Of a DNA stretch of 64,000 bases, positions 60,720 to 64,000 are shown in pieces. The stretch comes from Kalaharituber pfeilii (taxonomy: Eukaryota; Ascomycota; Pezizomycetes; Pezizales; Pezizaceae): positions 1 through 64,000 of the forward strand of contig WHUZ01000067.1 in assembly GCA_015179045.1 (NCBI GenBank). Reading direction: 5' to 3'. The first letter of the stretch is position 1. Each line of letters opens with the position of its first letter. Made by a program: the position numbers and the translations under genes. Below the pieces are notes generated by a model. It was not told the DNA's origin. It did no database searches and was given only the letters and a program-made list of their open reading frames with translations.

Positions 60720-61145
60720 ACCAGTGCCAGCGGCATCGTCGTACATGGAGTTGCTTTGAGAAAAGACTTAAGCAAGGTCCGGAAGTGGCTGGAGGCCGAC
60801 AACAAAGACATAGGTAAGACGGTGGGGATCCGATGGTTGAGGAAGTTGACACTGCTGGTTGACGAAGGCAAGAAGACCAGCTCGGTGGTGGTATACCTGG
60901 AAAACACATTCGAGGGTGGGAGAGTGAGACTGGGAGGACGTTGGCTGAGGACGGACCAGTATGAACGGGACAGAGGACGGAAGTAGGAAAGACATACAGG
61001 TCCGAAACCCGCATTACGCAGGAACACCGCGGGCAACACATGTAGCTAGACATATTTTTTCCTTTATTACTTTTAAACAGAACCTCGCCATAGCCCATAG
61101 GGCGGCATGCGAGTAATGAAATTAAAAAAAAAAAAAAAAAAAAAA
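60720..61145 (+). mobile_element. Half-LINE copy with intact C-terminal module
   Basis: Exact TSD AATCTCCTTATT (60708-60719 and 61146-61157). Reads ASGIVVHGVALRKDLSKVRK, WLEADNKDIGKTVGIRWLRK, LTLLVDEGKKTSSVVVYLEN and VRLGGRWLRTDQYERDRGRK to stop at 60986, without break. 3' UTR with GCGGGCAACACATGTAGCTA, CTCGCCATAGCCCATAGGGC, GGCATGCGAGTAATGAAATT and ~23 A. The cleanest small copy of the family. Confidence 0.95.
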
Positions 61146-61157
61146 AATCTCCTTATT

Positions 61158-61479
61158 TTGGTCGCCAAGCACCACTGTGATGGCGGTTGTCTTCCTATTA
61201 GATAGCAGTTATACGTACTGCAGAACAATTTCAATGGCAGTAGTGCCTCAGTATCAGTGACTGTGACTGCTTGAAGTCTCTAGTGATCTCAAGGGCGTGA
61301 TTCAAATTCTATGCAAACAGTCAAGACAGTAGATTTGTCATAATTATGCAATGCTTGGCAACCTGTGCTCTAATACCATCTATAAAAGGTAATTATACTA
61401 GTATTGTCTGGATGAGTGTATTACTGGCGCAGCTATGCAATAGCAGATAATTATTGAGACAGGCCGTGTGATGTTCCAT
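61158..61479. other. Unassigned spacer
   Basis: About 320 bp; no supported feature. Confidence 0.45.
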
Positions 61480-61536
61480 CAATCGATCTACGTAGACTTA
61501 GTCTTGCAACAATAGCATCAAAGTTTATGGCCTGAT
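61480..61536 (-). repeat. 57-bp inverted repeat, right arm
   Basis: Inverse of 60074-60130. The arms enclose ~1.35 kb including a half-LINE. No TSD at the outer edges, so a transposon is not established. Confidence 0.8.
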
Positions 61537-62261
61537 GCGGTCCGAGACCGGTAGGCTAAATTACCTGCCCGGAGAGGTTCTGATCCTTTCTTTCCTGCAG
61601 AAACTCTGATGCCCTCACGGCGGGTCCCGCTACATTTGCGTTAAAGTCCTGTCCCCAGACTGGAGCAGAGGTGACGAAAAATCCCAATGGGCATCCAGAC
61701 TCGCTTGTGCTAGAATGGGACGGATACCAAGGCCTTAGTCATGGCAGGACCCAAACGCTGTCAAACCAAGGCAGAAGGCCGCAAAGGCACCATTGGAGTG
61801 CTGTTTTGCTACGGTATGTGGAGGTAAGGCCAGAAAGCTGCCTAATCGGGGGACAGTCTAGCCAGGGGCGCGTTCCAGTGGAATGGGATAGCTCCACGGT
61901 ATTTCATGTGCTCATGTTGGAGAACCTGCATAGTCTTGCAGTACTCACAATCTGCGAACTCGTTACCTGGTGGTTCCATGAAGATACCGCGAATTTGGAT
62001 TGCGCAAACGACAGCCAGGAACCCTCACCACAAGCTGACAGCTCAAAATAGGGCGTGGTACCGTAGAAAAGAGCATGAAAATTGGAAGCGAAATCTATAC
62101 CAAGCTCATAGAACACTCCATCTGCTGCAGCACCTTGGACACATTCCACACCGAGATCTATACAATCATCCCGGGAACACATTATTCACTCTACCAGTCC
62201 CCAACACAACGCAGAATCTCTTGTCTGAGGGTAATGAAGATGACATCTGGGCGGGATGACT
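61537..62261 (+). other. Possible decayed coding region
   Basis: Open plus frames 61671-62051 and 62075-62302 give readable but unrecognised proteins (KNPNGHPDSLVLEWDGYQGL; KIGSEIYTKLIEHSICCSTL). They lie upstream of the GGACAGGTA repeat module and may belong to the same unclassified element. Confidence 0.3.
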
Positions 62262-62830
62262 CGGGACAGGTACTTTTTACCTGTCCGCTCAGGGACAGGT
62301 AGTTCCTTGTACGGTAAGCGGATCGCCAGTGGCGTGCGCTAATATGCAGGGTTTTCAAGGATTACGATTCAGAGGTACCTAGGCTAAGATATTATGTACT
62401 CGAGCACAATACCTGAACAACTAAATAGGTGCAGTGGAAGATACATGGGACCTTGATGCAACAAGAATAACATCCTGCGTAGCTTGCGTATCCTCAAGCT
62501 CAACTACACCTAAGGAGCCTTCCATATGGCACTTTCTAGTATTTCTTGCAGCAGCTGTTCATTCAGCCAACTCAGCAGAAGTCATAGCATGCGCTTTAGC
62601 TTTTCCCTTGATCTTTTTCTGACGAAATTAATTTAAAGCTAGTTGTACAAATTGCTGGATAATTGGCTGAGTACCATGACTAACAGGTGTGCTAGTAAAC
62701 ATTCGTTGCATGTGGCTGGTATGAGTATGCTCCAAACATGCAAAAATCTTTGCCTGCTCACCATTTTTTTTTTTTCATATTTTTTGATCGCTTGCTGCCC
62801 ATGGGGCTATGGCGATGCCTTCTTCAAGAA
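62262..62830 (+). repeat. Repeat segment, inverted copy of 6405-7057
   Basis: Begins CGGGATGACTCGGGACAGG with the GGACAGGTA hairpin and proceeds through TTCAAGGATTACGATTCAGA to the decayed ORF (minus strand GKAKAHAMTSAELAE, stop, TAAARNTRKC). About 95% identical to 6405-7057 by eye and includes the same tail insertion. Confidence 0.75.
62771..62822 (-). mobile_element. Tail-only retroposon (hairpin A), paralogue of 6480-6533
   Basis: Reversed: ATCGCCATAGCCCCATGGGC, AGCAAGCGAT, CAAAAAATATG and 12 A. The same insertion event as at 6480-6533, carried along in the duplicated segment. Confidence 0.75.
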
Positions 62831-62865
62831 GTCACGCTTTCGAGCGGAGAGAATTGATTAATTCA

Positions 62866-64000
62866 TTACCGAAGAAGTCTCCAGTATGCACAGGACCCGT
62901 GACTTATATGTCCTTCACAGCGACCTTGCTTTATACCTCTTGGGTTTGTGGGATCTAGCTCTGACTTGATTCGGAGTACTACCTTTGTATCTACTGTTGT
63001 GGCTCCTGCTGGTACCTGATCTACCCACTCAAAAACTTGGTATTTCTCTAGCTGCTTAAGCTCTCGCTGAAGTGCGTCCTGCCAGTGATTTGCCTCCGGA
63101 CTCTGTAGTGCCTCTTGAATAGTCAGACACGCTTCTGTTACATAGGTGGAGGGGTCCGAGGGGTCAAATCGTTTGATTGGTTTTGGGACTCTGGTCGGCC
63201 TCTCATCACTTATAGATTTTGACGCTTGGAACTCTTGTTGTAGCTGGAATTCTGCCGCTCGTTGTCTTGCTGCTTCCGGGAAGGTATCACCATACTTTTG
63301 CCACCAAGGTTCTGATTGCTCTGGCAAATTCATAGGTTGGCTTGATGATGGTGGTGGTGGTAGTCTCAACTGAGTCACCGGTTTCGCCGTACTTCTCGCT
63401 ACCCCGGTTGTTGATTCTTGAGAGACCTGCTTTGCCGGTGTTTGAGGGAACTGACCTGGCATAGTTGCCGAATCAATAGGTATTTGGACTGGTTTGGGTA
63501 CTGAAAGTTCGATTGAAGGGTCTATTAGAGATGTTACTTGTGATTCTTTTCGGGGTTTAGGATTCTTAGCCAGGGTAACTCGTCTATCTGGTAAAATGAC
63601 TTTGTATACCCCATATGTTGGTGTAAATCCTACTATCCGTGCCACCATTGCCTTATCACCTAGTTTGTTGTCTGTGTATGTATGGGCGAACACTTTCTCT
63701 CCAAACGGTCTGAACTGCTGTCTTTGCGCCTGAATATTGATACCAGGTACTGCGACCTCAAGTGGCGACTTGCCTTTCAATGACCGGTGCGGAATTCTAT
63801 TCTTGACAAAAACCGAGTACTCCAAGGCTAGATTCCATGTATTCTTAGGCATTCCACTCCCATGCAAATTGGTCCTGACTAAGTCCATAAGTGTTCTGTT
63901 CAGTCTTTCAGCTACAGCGTTTGTCTCACTGTGATAGGGAACTGTGGGGTGGCTGATAATGCCTTGCTGTTCAAGCCATTGAAGGAAAGTTTTCGACTTG
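62866..64000 (-). pseudogene. Second Ty1/copia pol fragment (integrase C-terminus to RT start), runs off right edge
   Basis: Open from the window edge: the integrase end TVPYHSETNAVAERLNRTLM (with the family's catalytic Glu), ALEYSVFVKNRIPHRSLKGK, PFGEKVFAHTYTDNKLGDKA, a Pro/Ser-rich linker, then RT entry SPEANHWQDALQRELKQLEK and YQVFEWVDQVPAGATTVDTK. After LDPTNP the frame is lost (another frame keeps RYKARS) and it stops at 62866 beside the 62262-62830 repeat. It is a different lineage from the copia at 21635 (linker and RT entry differ). No LTR in the window. Confidence 0.88.

Noticed and set aside
61671..62302. Two overlapping plus-strand frames as a real gene
   Set aside because: No start context, domain or second copy supports either; listed only as possible decayed coding sequence.
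3890..62820. Hairpin tails as Rho-independent terminators or tRNA-like genes
   Set aside because: They lack A/B box sequences and lie at the 3' ends of retroposons with poly(A) and TSDs; a retroposon tail explains them better.

Overview
This window looks like repeat-dominated, gene-poor nuclear DNA of a filamentous fungus. The evidence is Tad-like LINEs, a pogo/Fot1-type transposon, Ty1/copia and Ty3/gypsy fragments, short GT-AG introns and a secreted fasciclin-domain protein. A Pezizomycete (truffle or morel relative) would fit, but that is a guess from repeat style and not from a marker gene. I see no rRNA, tRNA or CRISPR array.

Host genes are few. Two paralogous two-exon fasciclin-domain genes (11629-12685 and 48935-50059) sit in a dispersed segmental duplication (about 9950-13110 and 47930-50530). 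There is one long single-exon membrane protein (40950-43127, minus) and one small probable membrane protein (52523-53013, minus). A possible broken gene lies at 57962-58428.

The rest is layered transposons, many with target-site duplications (TSDs) that can be read directly. (1) A LINE (LINE-B, about 32250 to 19864, minus) has an 815-codon ORF1 split by a 335-bp MITE, and an ORF2 (endonuclease, RT, RNase H) split by a young copia element with 330-bp LTRs that look identical. Removing each insertion with one TSD restores the reading frame. (2) A hAT-type MITE family (termini TAGTGAGCGGCACGAGC, 8-bp TSD) has five copies; one contains a complete pogo transposon and another a LINE fragment. (3) More than 25 short retroposed pieces end in the same roughly 40-nt hairpin plus poly(A). 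Some carry the 3' end of a LINE ORF2, about ten carry the 3' part of an ORF1-like gene with its own stop codon, and many are the tail alone. The ORF1-type copies look like half-LINEs that use a LINE tail. (4) Unusual tandem arrays include a 4-unit higher-order array of 27-bp units (about 33700-33960), a composite satellite (32755-33560), and a 20-bp array split by a second MITE family.

Layout: 1-2130 ORF1-like gene running off the left edge; 2130-9240 minisatellites, solo LTRs, half-LINEs; 9950-13530 fasciclin copy 1; 13615-17288 nested MITEs and pogo; 17586-19834 fragments and a mariner-type MITE; 19864-32250 LINE-B with nested copia and MITE; 32288-38571 half-LINE, satellites, two head-to-head gypsy gag remnants; 40950-43127 membrane protein; 43651-47650 retroposon debris; 47930-50530 fasciclin copy 2; 50530-55320 mostly unassigned; 55326-62830 retroposons; 62866-64000 a second copia running off the right edge.

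Most TE genes are broken. The pogo transposase is open through its catalytic domain, and the copia element carries one visible frameshift.
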